Shown: positions 27,130 through 35,640 of the stretch, piece by piece
How positions within the stretch are numbered: the first letter of the stretch is position 1
Layout: the number at the start of each line of letters is the position of its first letter
Translations under genes and position numbers: made by a program
Notes under the pieces: generated by a model
The model's database searches: none
Told to the model about the DNA's origin: nothing
What the model saw: only the letters and a program-made list of their open reading frames with translations
Source: Hyphomicrobiales bacterium
Lineage (GTDB): Bacteria > Pseudomonadota > Alphaproteobacteria > Rhizobiales > Rhizobiaceae
Assembly: GCA_900467745.1 (NCBI GenBank)
Contig: UBQW01000011.1
Location: forward strand, 1-64,000
Reading direction: 5' to 3'
Length of the DNA: 64,000 nt

Positions 27130-28002
27130 TCAAGTCTCCAGGTTCTTGCCGACGATGCGGACGAGGAAGATAGCAACGATATTGGCGAGGATGACCGCGA
27201 TGATACCGCCCGCCGAAGCGCCGCCGATGTCGAACTGCAGCAAGGCCCTATTGTAGACGAGGTAGGTCAGGTTCGTGCTGCTCGTGCCGGGGCCGCCATT
27301 GGTGGTGACGAGGATTTCGGCGAAGACCGACAGAAGGAAGATCGTCTCGATCAGGATGACGACGGTGATCGCGCGCGCCATGTGCGGCAGGATGATGTAG
27401 ACGAACTGCGAGAAGAAGCCCGCGCCATCCATCTCCGCCGCTTCTTTCTGCTCTTCCGACAGCGACTGCAGCGCGGTCAAGAGGATCAGTGTGGCGAAGG
27501 GAAGCCACTGCCAGGCGACGATCAGGATGATCGAAAACAGCGGCATGTTGGCGAGCCAATCGACCGGCTGCGCGCCGAACAGGCGCCAGATATAGGCGAA
27601 CAACCCGTTGACCGGGTTCATGAACATGTTCTTCCACACCAGCGCGGCGACCGTCGGCATGATGAAGAACGGCGCGATCACGAGAATGCGCACGATCCCC
27701 TGGCCGAACATCGGCTGGTCGAGCAGAAGCGCCAGCGCGATGCCGCCGACGATGGTGATGACGAGGACGCTCAAGACCAGAACGAGCGTATTGATCAACG
27801 CGTCGAAGAAGGCCGGGTCCGTCAGGAAGAATTCGTAATTGAGGAAGCCGAGGAAGCGATTGTCGCTCGGCATCAGGAGATTGTAGTCGATGAACGAGAA
27901 GTAGATCGTCATCACGAGCGGGACGATCATCCACGCGAAGAGCAGGAGCACCGAAGGTGCCATCATCATGCGCGCCGCGGAGCGGGTGTGTAACGTTGCC
28001 AT
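27130..28002 (-). CDS. smoF: polyol ABC transporter permease
   Basis: The 290-residue permease is of the MalF type with six predicted membrane segments and an EAA loop (EAAEMDGAGFFSQF, near residue 190). It pairs with the downstream permease. The first hydrophobic helix starts around residue 15 (MMAPSVLLLFAWMIVPLVM). It is separated from the binding-protein gene by a 129-bp spacer holding two strong hairpins, so its expression is probably lower than that of the binding protein. Confidence 0.92.
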   Translation of the reverse strand: MATLHTRSAARMMMAPSVLLLFAWMIVPLVMTIYFSFIDYNLLMPSDNRFLGFLNYEFFLTDPAFFDALINTLVLVLSVLVITIVGGIALALLLDQPMFGQGIVRILVIAPFFIMPTVAALVWKNMFMNPVNGLFAYIWRLFGAQPVDWLANMPLFSIILIVAWQWLPFATLILLTALQSLSEEQKEAAEMDGAGFFSQFVYIILPHMARAITVVILIETIFLLSVFAEILVTTNGGPGTSSTNLTYLVYNRALLQFDIGGASAGGIIAVILANIVAIFLVRIVGKNLET

Positions 28003-28054
28003 GGTTCACCGTCTTTTCTGAAAGCGGATGGCTGCAAGGCCTTAGGGACAAAAA

Positions 28055-28118
28055 GGGCCGCCGATGCAGTTCGGGCAATTCGGCGGCCTAGGGGTGCGGC
28101 GTGCAGGCGCACGCCGCA
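28055..28118 (-). terminator. paired hairpins between smoE and smoF (partial terminator)
   Basis: On the minus strand the first hairpin has a perfect 10-bp stem (28095-28104 with 28109-28118, loop of 4). The second has a 9-bp stem (28056-28064 with 28080-28088) and runs into TTTTT. The second is a textbook intrinsic terminator placed inside the operon, 43 bases past the smoE stop. Partial termination or 3'-end protection would give more binding protein than permease. Confidence 0.78.
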
Positions 28119-28131
28119 TGTCTCGGGAGGC

Positions 28132-29445
28132 TTACTTAGGGTAACCAGCCTTCGTCATTTCGCGGGTCGTCAGCTGCTGAGCGCTCTGCAGGGCCTGATC
28201 GACGGAGATCTGGCCGGCGACAGCTGCCGAGAACTGCTGGCCGACGGCCGTGCCGATGCCCTGGAACTCAGGGATCGCGACGAACTGGCCACCGGTGTAG
28301 GGCACCGGCTTGACGGTCGGCTTCTGCGTGTCGGCTGCCTTCATCGCATCAAGCGTCTTGGCGGCGAACGGAGCGGCCTTCTGGTAGTCGGCGTTTTCGT
28401 AGAGCGAAGTGCGCGTGCCCGGAGGAACGTTTGCCCAGCCTTCCTTGCTTGCAACCAGATCGCCGTAAGCCTTGTCGGTTGCCCAGGCGACGAACTTCTG
28501 CGCGGCTTCAGCCTTGGTCGAAGTCGCCGGGATTGCGAGGTTCCAAGACCACAGCCAGTTGCCGTGGTTCTTCATCTCGCCCTTGGTCGGGAACAGAGCG
28601 TAACCGACCTTGTCGGCAACCTTCGATTCCTTCGGGTTGGAGACGAACGAAGCGGCGACCGTCGCGTCGATCCACATGCCGCACTTGCCGGTCTGGAAGA
28701 GCGCCAGGTTTTCGTTGAAGCCGTTCGAGGATGCACCGGGAGGGCCGGCTTCCTTCATCAGGTTGACGTAGAAGCCAAGCGCTTCCTTCCACTCGGGGCT
28801 GTCGAACTGGGGCTTCCAGTTTTCGTCGAACCAGCGACCGCCGAAGGAGTTGTCGAGCGCGGTGATGAACGCCATGTTCTCACCCCAGCCGGCCTTGCCG
28901 CGAAGGCACATGCCGTAGACTTCGCCCTTCTTGTCGGTGATCTTCTTCGCCGCATCGGCGATGAAGTCCCAGGTCGGCGCGTCGGGCATCTTCAGACCGG
29001 CCTTTTCGAAGAGGTCGGTGCGGTACATGATCATCGCGCTTTCGCCATAGAACGGCACGGCGTAGAGCTTGCTGTCAACGGTCAGCGCGGCGCTGATCGC
29101 GGGCAGCAGATCCTTGGCGTCATACTTGTCGCCGAGGTTGTCGAGCGGCAGAAGCCAGCCCTGCTTGGCCCAGATCGGAACTTCGTAGTTGCCGATCGTC
29201 AGCACGTCGTACTGGCCGCCCTTGGTCGCGATATCGGTCGTGACCTTCTGGCGCAGCACGTTTTCTTCGAGCGTTACCCACTCGAGATCGATGCCGGGGT
29301 TCTTTGCCTTGAAGTCATCCGTGAGCTTCTGCATGCGGACCATGTCGCCGTTGTTGACGGTCGCGATCGTCAGCGTTTCAGCCGAAGCCATGCCCGCGAA
29401 CGCCAGGACGGAGCAGGCGCCGAGCAGAAAAGTTTTAAATGTCAT
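28132..29445 (-). CDS. smoE: polyol ABC transporter substrate-binding protein
   Basis: The 437-residue periplasmic protein has a signal peptide (cleavage after MASA, about residue 22) and the fold of family-1 solute-binding proteins for sugars and polyols. It captures sorbitol, mannitol or a related polyol and delivers it to the SmoFGK complex. A SorC-type regulator gene lies immediately upstream in the same direction. Two similar inverted-repeat sites (29481-29496 and 29588-29608) lie in and before its 150-bp promoter region. The GGGAGG-like site before the ATG is good. Confidence 0.92.
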   Translation of the reverse strand: MTFKTFLLGACSVLAFAGMASAETLTIATVNNGDMVRMQKLTDDFKAKNPGIDLEWVTLEENVLRQKVTTDIATKGGQYDVLTIGNYEVPIWAKQGWLLPLDNLGDKYDAKDLLPAISAALTVDSKLYAVPFYGESAMIMYRTDLFEKAGLKMPDAPTWDFIADAAKKITDKKGEVYGMCLRGKAGWGENMAFITALDNSFGGRWFDENWKPQFDSPEWKEALGFYVNLMKEAGPPGASSNGFNENLALFQTGKCGMWIDATVAASFVSNPKESKVADKVGYALFPTKGEMKNHGNWLWSWNLAIPATSTKAEAAQKFVAWATDKAYGDLVASKEGWANVPPGTRTSLYENADYQKAAPFAAKTLDAMKAADTQKPTVKPVPYTGGQFVAIPEFQGIGTAVGQQFSAAVAGQISVDQALQSAQQLTTREMTKAGYPK

Positions 29446-29480
29446 GATCTTCCTCCCAGAAGATGTTAGCGAGCATTCGC

Positions 29481-29496
29481 TTTGCTCATGGGCAAT
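29481..29496. promoter_or_regulatory. SorC-type operator candidate, site 1
   Basis: TTTGCTCA is followed at once by its near-complement TGGGCAAT. It lies 36-51 bases before the smoE start, over the likely core promoter. The half-sites match those of site 2. Confidence 0.55.
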
Positions 29497-29587
29497 TACT
29501 CAACCGTAAGCGACAAATGTCAAGCTCCAATCGTTGCTGCAGCCGCGAAACGATGAACTATCCTGCTGATTTAAAACGAAATAAATT

Positions 29588-29608
29588 TTTGCCCACTAGG
29601 TGAGCAAA
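29588..29608. promoter_or_regulatory. SorC-type operator candidate, site 2
   Basis: On the minus strand the half-sites TTTGCTCA and TGGGCAAA flank a 5-base centre. The site overlaps the stop codon of the SorC regulator gene and lies about 145 bases upstream of smoE. A pair with site 1 could loop DNA. Confidence 0.55.
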
Positions 29609-30546
29609 TACTCGGCGACCTCTTCATCGGTGATCAAACCGTTGATCTGATGACCGGTAACAGCCGCCTTGATCGCCTTCATCTTGCGCTTGCCCTTGCC
29701 TATCCCAATGACCACGGAGGTTTCGCGCGAGGGGATCGGAGCGGAGGCGACGCGCTCGTTGATCGGGTTGTCGAGCAGCTTGCCTTCGCTGTCGAAAATC
29801 CAACCACAGATCTCGCCGACGGCGCCATTGTCCATCAGCTCCATCATCTCGTCCTTCTCGAGGAAGCCGTCGACGCAGAGCGGTCCGTCGATGCCGAGCT
29901 CGCCGATACCGACGAAGGTGACGTCGGCCTGCGCGCTCATGTCGAGCGTCGAGCGCACCAGCTGCTGGGCATGCAATGTCTCGCGCTCTTCGGCAGAGGT
30001 GACGAGAACCGGCAGCGGCATCGGGAAGTGCCGCGCCTTGACGGCGTCGGCCATGCTGAAGATGACGTTGTAATAGGCGGCCGAACCATCAGGCGCGATG
30101 TTGCCGGTGAGCGAGACGATGCGATGGTTGATGCACTCGATCGCCGGCAGCTGATCGACCGCGGCCTTCAGCGTTCGCCCGGTTCCGACGGCGAGCACGA
30201 TAGGGTCGGTCTTCTTCAGCCAGCGCTCGATCTCGGCCGCCGCCGCTTCGGCGATACCGACGGTCGCGGCACCGGCGCCCGGATCGCTCGGCACGATATC
30301 CACCTGCCGCAGCCCGTATTTGTTGCGCACGGCGTTGGCGAGCTCCAGACAGGCGGCGATCGGGTGGTCGAGCCGCACCTTGATCAAACGCTCGGCCACG
30401 GCAAGCGACACCAGCCGCTGCGCCGATTGTCGCGAAATCCCCATGGACGAGGCGATCTCGTCCTGCGTGCGCCCGGCCACATAGTAGAGCCAGCCGGCGC
30501 GCGCCGCGTCATCGAGACGACCAGAAGTTTCGGACTTTTTCACCAT
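29596..30546 (-). CDS. smoC: SorC/DeoR-type sugar-binding transcriptional regulator
   Basis: The 316-residue protein has an N-terminal helix-turn-helix (RTQDEIASSMGISRQSAQRL, about residues 26-45) and a large sugar-phosphate-binding domain of the SorC family (about 60-316). It lies directly upstream of smoE in the same direction, the position of smoC in other smo operons, and should control the polyol genes. The stop codon lies in a candidate operator. The gene symbol rests on synteny. Confidence 0.88.
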   Translation of the reverse strand: MVKKSETSGRLDDAARAGWLYYVAGRTQDEIASSMGISRQSAQRLVSLAVAERLIKVRLDHPIAACLELANAVRNKYGLRQVDIVPSDPGAGAATVGIAEAAAAEIERWLKKTDPIVLAVGTGRTLKAAVDQLPAIECINHRIVSLTGNIAPDGSAAYYNVIFSMADAVKARHFPMPLPVLVTSAEERETLHAQQLVRSTLDMSAQADVTFVGIGELGIDGPLCVDGFLEKDEMMELMDNGAVGEICGWIFDSEGKLLDNPINERVASAPIPSRETSVVIGIGKGKRKMKAIKAAVTGHQINGLITDEEVAEYLLT

Positions 30547-30795
30547 CTACTATCCATTGCGCGCGACTGCGCCGGCTTTCGCCGGCAAAGCATTTGGTTG
30601 AAGCTATGTTCGCGCCAGATGAAAACAAAATTCGGGCAAATGTCGAGTGCATTGAGAAATTGCACAATCTATTTTAGCCTCCATGCAAGCAGTGGATGGT
30701 GCTCGGCCCCGCCATTGCGGCGCCATCTTTGCCCGCGAAGCCATGCTTGACCTGACATCGAACGGCACGCTAACTATGTGCCAGAGGGAAAATTC

Positions 30796-31455
30796 GTGCG
30801 AATTCTGCTGGTTGAGGACGACAAGATGATTGGCGAGGCGGTGCGCGATCACGTCGCCGCGTCCTTCCATGCCGTCGATTGGGTGAAGAACCTCGCCGAC
30901 GCGGAAGCCGCCACGGGCCCTGTCGAATATGGATTGGTGCTGCTCGACCTCAATCTTCCCGATGGCAGCGGCGTCGATTTCCTGCGCAAGCTGCGCGGCC
31001 GCGACATCCGCACGCCCGTCATCATCCTCACCGCGCGCGACCAGATTTCCGACCGCATCGAGGGATTGAACGCCGGCGCCGACGACTATCTCGTCAAGCC
31101 CTTCAACCTGGGCGAGCTTGAAGCCCGCATCATGGCGGTGGCCCGCCGCTACGACGCCAACCCGCATCCGGTGGTGCAGATCGGCGATATCGAAATCAAC
31201 CGGCCGCAGCACAAGCTCTCCGTCGACGGCGCCTCCGTCATTCTCACCAGCCGGGAATGGGCGGTTCTCGACCTCCTGACCGCGCGCCCCGGCGCGATCG
31301 TCTCCAAGGACCGCATCGAGGAGGCGCTCTACGCCTTCGGCTCGGAAATCGAGAGCAACACGGTCGAAGTCTATGTCAGCCGCCTGCGCAAGAAGATCGG
31401 CAAGGATCGCATCCGCACGGCCCGCGGCATCGGCTACACACTCGGATCACAATGA
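30796..31455 (+). CDS. OmpR/PhoB-type response regulator
   Basis: The 219-residue protein has a receiver domain (1-115) with the acidic pair in VEDDK, phospho-acceptor Asp51 (LLDLNLPDG) and Lys in VKPF. The winged-helix DNA-binding domain (about 125-219) ends VSRLRKKIG...GIGYTL. The GTG at 30796 has AGAGGGA upstream and starts exactly at the domain. Its stop overlaps the start of the histidine kinase (ATGA), so the two form a coupled pair. The signal and targets are unknown. Confidence 0.93.
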   Translation: MRILLVEDDKMIGEAVRDHVAASFHAVDWVKNLADAEAATGPVEYGLVLLDLNLPDGSGVDFLRKLRGRDIRTPVIILTARDQISDRIEGLNAGADDYLVKPFNLGELEARIMAVARRYDANPHPVVQIGDIEINRPQHKLSVDGASVILTSREWAVLDLLTARPGAIVSKDRIEEALYAFGSEIESNTVEVYVSRLRKKIGKDRIRTARGIGYTLGSQ

Positions 31456-32786
31456 AGCGCGAACGCAGTATCACCCGCCCGCTCATCACCGCGCTGACGA
31501 CCGTCATGGTCATCTTCTGGCTTATCGCCATCGGCCTCAGCATCCGCGTGATGCAGCATGAGTTCGACGAGATCTTCGACAGCGCCCAGCAGGAAACCAC
31601 CGAACGCCTGCTGGCGCTGATCCTCGACGATATGGACCAGCGCGGCATCAGCGACCCGCATGGCATCGCCATGCTGAATACGGCCGCCAACCGGGAATAT
31701 CTGACCTATCAGGTTCGCGACGCATCCGGAAAGATCGTGCTGCGCTCCAACGATGCCCTGTCCGAACCCTTCCCGGCGCCGCTCGAGCCGGGCTTCTACG
31801 ACAGCGACACGGCGCGCATCTATACGGAGAAGACCTCCGACGGCACGCTTTTCCTGCAAGTCGCCGACCGCTTCAAGAACCGGCGCGAGGCCGTGCGCGA
31901 AAGCGCCGTCACGCTGCTGATCCCGCTGATCGCGCTGATCCCGGCCAGCATCTTTGCCATCTGGTTCATCGTCGGCCGCGCGCTGAAACCGCTGGATACG
32001 CTGCGCCAGGATATCGGCACCAAGGACGGCGGCAACCTCGCTGCCTTGGAGAGCACCGGCCTGCCGAAGGAATTGAAGCCGATCGCCCGCTCCGTCAACC
32101 TGCTCCTGGGCCGCCTGCGCTCCGCGCTTGAAGCCGAGCGCGAGTTTACCGCCAACAGCGCCCATGAGCTCAGAACGCCGATCGCCGGCGCGCTAGCGCA
32201 GACGCAGCGTCTTGCCGAGGAACTTCCCCCCGGACCAACCCAGGCCCGCGCTCATCAGGTCGAAAGCTCGCTGGTCAATCTCGGGCGCCTCGCAGAAAAG
32301 CTGCTGCAACTCGCCCGCGCCGAGGCCGGCATCGGCGGCAGCGCCACGGCCACGGACCTTCGCCCGGTGCTCGACATGATCGTCACCGATTACGAACGCG
32401 ACAGCCGCTCGCAAGGCCGCCTGCGCTACACGGCGTCCCCTACGACAAAGCTGGTTCGCAACGCCGACATGGATGCCTTCGGTATCATCCTGCGCAACCT
32501 CATCGAAAACGCCCTGGTTCACGGCGACCCGGAGCTATCGGTCGATGTCAGCCTTGACGAGCATGGCGTGGTCCGTGTCGTCAACGGTGGCCCGCCGGTT
32601 GCGGAAGGCGATATCGCGACGTTGAAGAAGCGCTTCCGGCGCGGCAATACCAGCGCCTCCGGGTCCGGGCTTGGCCTGGCGATCGCCGATCGCATCGTCT
32701 CGCAGATGGGCGGAACGCTCGACCTGATCTCGCCGGCCAGCGGCCAGAGTTCCGGCTTCGAAGCGCGCATCACGCTGCCTGCCTGA
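31452..32786 (+). CDS. sensor histidine kinase
   Basis: The 444-residue membrane kinase has two membrane segments (about 10-33 and 152-175) flanking a periplasmic sensor of about 115 residues. The phospho-acceptor His238 is in SAHELRTP, followed by the ATPase domain with NLIENAL (N box) and SGLGLAI (G box). The ATG overlaps the regulator stop, which sets the start. The sensor resembles no ligand domain I can name. A ROK kinase gene follows in the same direction after 73 bases, so a sugar signal is possible but unproven. Confidence 0.92.
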   Translation: MKRERSITRPLITALTTVMVIFWLIAIGLSIRVMQHEFDEIFDSAQQETTERLLALILDDMDQRGISDPHGIAMLNTAANREYLTYQVRDASGKIVLRSNDALSEPFPAPLEPGFYDSDTARIYTEKTSDGTLFLQVADRFKNRREAVRESAVTLLIPLIALIPASIFAIWFIVGRALKPLDTLRQDIGTKDGGNLAALESTGLPKELKPIARSVNLLLGRLRSALEAEREFTANSAHELRTPIAGALAQTQRLAEELPPGPTQARAHQVESSLVNLGRLAEKLLQLARAEAGIGGSATATDLRPVLDMIVTDYERDSRSQGRLRYTASPTTKLVRNADMDAFGIILRNLIENALVHGDPELSVDVSLDEHGVVRVVNGGPPVAEGDIATLKKRFRRGNTSASGSGLGLAIADRIVSQMGGTLDLISPASGQSSGFEARITLPA

Positions 32787-32859
32787 TCAGGGTTTAGGCT
32801 TGCAAATCGCACCGAACGATGCGAGCAGATTCTAACCGTTTGGAACAAGCAGAATACGA

Positions 32860-33780
32860 ATGATCATCTCCTTCGACATCGGCGGCTCGGCGATCAAGGG
32901 CGGCGTTGCCCTTTCCGAAACCGAGATCACGCCGCTCGGCCGCCGCCCGACCCCCCTCGATGATTTCGGCGCCTTCGTCGATACGCTCAGAACCTTCATC
33001 GCGGAAGCCGGCGGCACGCCGACGCTGCTGTCGATCTCGATCGCCGGCGTCGTCGATCCCGATACGCAGCTGCTCACCTGCGCCAACATTCCCTGCATCC
33101 ACCAGCGCACGATCGCGGCCGATCTTCAGGCCGAGCTCGGCGTGCCGGTCTTGGTCGCCAATGACGCCGACTGCTTCGCCATGGCCGAAGCAGGCCTTGG
33201 CGCCGGTCGCGGCCACCGCATCGTACTCGGCGTCATCCTCGGCACCGGCGTCGGCGGCGGCGTGATCGCCAATGGCCGGCTGATCAACGAGGCGGGCGGC
33301 TTTGCCGGCGAATGGGGCCACGGCCCGATCGTTGCGCTGCGTGCTGGCCACCCGCCGGTCGAGATCCCGCATTATGCCTGCGGCTGCGGCCAGAGCGGCT
33401 GCGTCGATTCCGTCGGCGGCGCGCGCGGCATGGAACGCCTGCACAAGACCCTCCACGGCCTCGACTTCACCAGCGAAGAGATCATCGGCCAGTGGCTGGG
33501 CGGCGAGGAAAAAGCCGCCCGCACGATCGACGTCTACATCGACCTCCTCGCTTCTCCTCTGGCGCTGACCGTCAACATCACCGGCGCCACCATCGTGCCG
33601 GTTGCCGGTGGGCTTTCCAATGTGGAGCCGCTGCTGGAAGAACTGGACAAGGCCGTGCGCCAACGCATCCTGCGCAAATTCGACCGAGCGCTGGTTGTGC
33701 GCAGCGAGTGCCGCGTCGAGCCGGGGCTGATTGGGGCGGCATTGCTTGGATTGAAGGCGGAAGAGGAGATGTTGGGGTAG
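32860..33780 (+). CDS. ROK family sugar kinase
   Basis: The 306-residue protein has the ATP-binding loop DIGGSAIKGG (residues 6-15), the catalytic Asp in ANDADCFAMAE, ROK signature VILGTGVGGG, and a zinc site made by the GHGPI His and CGCGQSGCVD. It has no DNA-binding domain, so it is a kinase and not a repressor. Members phosphorylate glucose, fructose, N-acetylglucosamine or N-acetylmannosamine. It follows the two-component pair in the same direction. Confidence 0.9.
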   Translation: MIISFDIGGSAIKGGVALSETEITPLGRRPTPLDDFGAFVDTLRTFIAEAGGTPTLLSISIAGVVDPDTQLLTCANIPCIHQRTIAADLQAELGVPVLVANDADCFAMAEAGLGAGRGHRIVLGVILGTGVGGGVIANGRLINEAGGFAGEWGHGPIVALRAGHPPVEIPHYACGCGQSGCVDSVGGARGMERLHKTLHGLDFTSEEIIGQWLGGEEKAARTIDVYIDLLASPLALTVNITGATIVPVAGGLSNVEPLLEELDKAVRQRILRKFDRALVVRSECRVEPGLIGAALLGLKAEEEMLG

Positions 33781-33914
33781 GAGTCCGCCCGGCGCTTTAT
33801 CTCAAAGCGACGATTGCTGAGCAGGAAAATGCGCGTAATGGTGGTTCATCTGTAGTCGAAAGTTAATTCTGACACTCTACCATCTTGGCGATGGAGCGTG
33901 TTTGGGAGCGGCGC

Positions 33915-34472
33915 ATGACTGCTGATGACTTGAATTCCAGGTTGGTGCGCGGCGAGCGGGTGCTATGGCGCGGCGTGCCGGCGCAGGGACTGATGTTTAC
34001 CAGCCGTGACGCGCTGATGATCCCGTTTAGCGCGGTGTGGCTCTCTTTCGCGGTCTTCTGGCTTGTCATGGTTACGCGGACGGGTGCGCCGGTGTTCTTT
34101 TATCTATGGGGCGCAATGTTCGTCGGCATCGGGATTTTCTTTGCCGTTGGCCGCTTTTTCGTCGATGCTTGGCTGCGTAGCCGCACCCTCTATGCCGTGA
34201 CCGACCAGCGCGTACTCATTTTACGGTCTGCCCCTTTTGCGCGCTTTACGTCGCTCGAGTTGGATCGTCTACCGGAACTCAATCTGGTTGGTGACGGCGA
34301 CACAAAGGGTGATATCCGCTTCGGGCCATCTGTTTCTCTGTTCGGCAATCGGTCGATGGCAGTCTGGATGCCATCCCTCGATCCGACACCACAGCTACTC
34401 GGCCTAGCCAAGCCTAAGGCGGTCTTCGATCTGATCCGCGATGCTGGGCAGAAGGCGCGGGCACGCGCCTAG
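33915..34472 (+). CDS. PH-domain-like membrane protein, function unknown
   Basis: The 185-residue product starts with a short GERVLWRGVP segment, has two membrane helices (about 28-50 and 58-80), then a domain beginning LYAVTDQRVLIL that is typical of bacterial PH-like membrane proteins. The start at 33915 is chosen because GGGAG lies six bases upstream; in-frame ATG 33891 and TTG 33885 lack a site. It ends at the edge of a small palindrome and converges on the PPK2 gene. The role is unknown. Confidence 0.75.
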   Translation: MTADDLNSRLVRGERVLWRGVPAQGLMFTSRDALMIPFSAVWLSFAVFWLVMVTRTGAPVFFYLWGAMFVGIGIFFAVGRFFVDAWLRSRTLYAVTDQRVLILRSAPFARFTSLELDRLPELNLVGDGDTKGDIRFGPSVSLFGNRSMAVWMPSLDPTPQLLGLAKPKAVFDLIRDAGQKARARA

Positions 34473-34503
34473 GTCGGCGGATGAGGGGGCCTCACCCGCC
34501 GAC
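34473..34503. repeat. RIME fragment or convergent terminator hairpin
   Basis: GTCGGCGG and CCGCCGAC are exact inverted arms, with TGAGG/CCTCA pairing inside. The GGATGAGGGGGCC core equals the outer arm of the RIME-like elements, so this is probably a remnant. It lies between two convergent genes. Confidence 0.55.
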
Positions 34504-34515
34504 GTCTCTAGCCAA

Positions 34516-35433
34516 TCAATACTTCGATGGAACGTACAACTCCGGCGGCAGGACCTTGCGTTCGTAATCCGGGTTGAACACGCGCTCCGGCAAGGCGATC
34601 TCCTCGTGCGGCACGTCCTCGTAGGGGAACTGCGAGAGCAGATGGTCGATGCAGTTCAGGCGGGCGCGCTTCTTGTCGTTGCCTTCGACGATGTGCCACG
34701 GGGCTTCCGGGATGTTGGTGCGGGCGAAGGTTTCTTCCTTGGCCTTGGTGTAGGCTTCCCAGCGGATGCGCGACTGCAGGTCCATCGGCGATAGCTTCCA
34801 CTGCTTCAGCGGATCGTGGATGCGCACGAGGAAGCGCAGCTGCTGTTCTTCGTCGGTGATCGAGAACCAATATTTGACGAGGCGGATGCCGGAACGGACC
34901 AGCATGCGCTCGAATTCGGGCACGTCGTTGAAGAACTGCTCGACCTGATCCTCGTCGGCAAAGCCCATGACGCGTTCGACGCCGGAGCGGTTATACCAGG
35001 AGCGGTCGAAGAGCACGATCTCGCCGCCAGCAGGAAGATGCGGCACGTATCGCTGGAAGTACCACTGCGACTTCTCGCGGTCCGACGGTGCCGGAAGCGC
35101 CACGACGCGGGCGACGCGTGGGTTGAGGCGCTGGGTGATGCGCTTGATGACGCCGCCCTTGCCGGCGGAATCGCGACCTTCGAAGATCACGACCACCTTT
35201 TCCTTGTGGTAGGTGACCCAATCCTGCAGGCGGATCAGCTCGGACTGCAAAGCGATCAGCGAACGGAAATACTCGATGCGCGGCATCGATGGCGGATGCG
35301 CCTTGCGGTAGATCTTTCGGATTTCCTCGGACAGCGCCGGCTCGGAGAGCTCGAGCTCATAGTCTTCATCCAGCGTATCGGCCAGTTCGGCCTCGAGCCA
35401 GTCGGTTGAAGGCGTGCCTCTCATGGTGGTCAT
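34516..35433 (-). CDS. ppk2: polyphosphate kinase 2
   Basis: The 305-residue protein is a single-domain PPK2, which transfers phosphate between polyphosphate and nucleoside di- or monophosphates. Walker A is GRDSAGKGG (residues 86-94), the lid has conserved Arg residues around 100-130, and Walker B is FDRSWYNR (about 142-149). These match the class of about 300 residues. It acts in the cytoplasm in energy and phosphate storage. The preceding 200-bp region shows short dyads but no convincing Pho box. Confidence 0.93.
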   Translation of the reverse strand: MTTMRGTPSTDWLEAELADTLDEDYELELSEPALSEEIRKIYRKAHPPSMPRIEYFRSLIALQSELIRLQDWVTYHKEKVVVIFEGRDSAGKGGVIKRITQRLNPRVARVVALPAPSDREKSQWYFQRYVPHLPAGGEIVLFDRSWYNRSGVERVMGFADEDQVEQFFNDVPEFERMLVRSGIRLVKYWFSITDEEQQLRFLVRIHDPLKQWKLSPMDLQSRIRWEAYTKAKEETFARTNIPEAPWHIVEGNDKKRARLNCIDHLLSQFPYEDVPHEEIALPERVFNPDYERKVLPPELYVPSKY

Positions 35434-35640
35434 CTCGATCCCTGTTCAGATTTGTCGCTTCGGACGCTTGCGGAGCTGCCTAGCTTTGCGCCGCATGACG
35501 ATATCATGAAAGCACGCACGGCAAGGCCACTCATGGCGCCAAATAAGCAGCGTGTCATGAAGGATATATGACGCTTCGACCGGACGCGGAGATGCGTGCG
35601 CAAAGAGATCGGCAGGCGAGCGTGCCGCCGGCCTCTCGGA

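Noticed and set aside
35434..35640. Possible Pho box before the PPK2 gene
   Set aside because: CATGA-cgata-TCATG and GTCAT...ATGAC are inverted, not the direct TGTCAT-type repeats of a Pho box.
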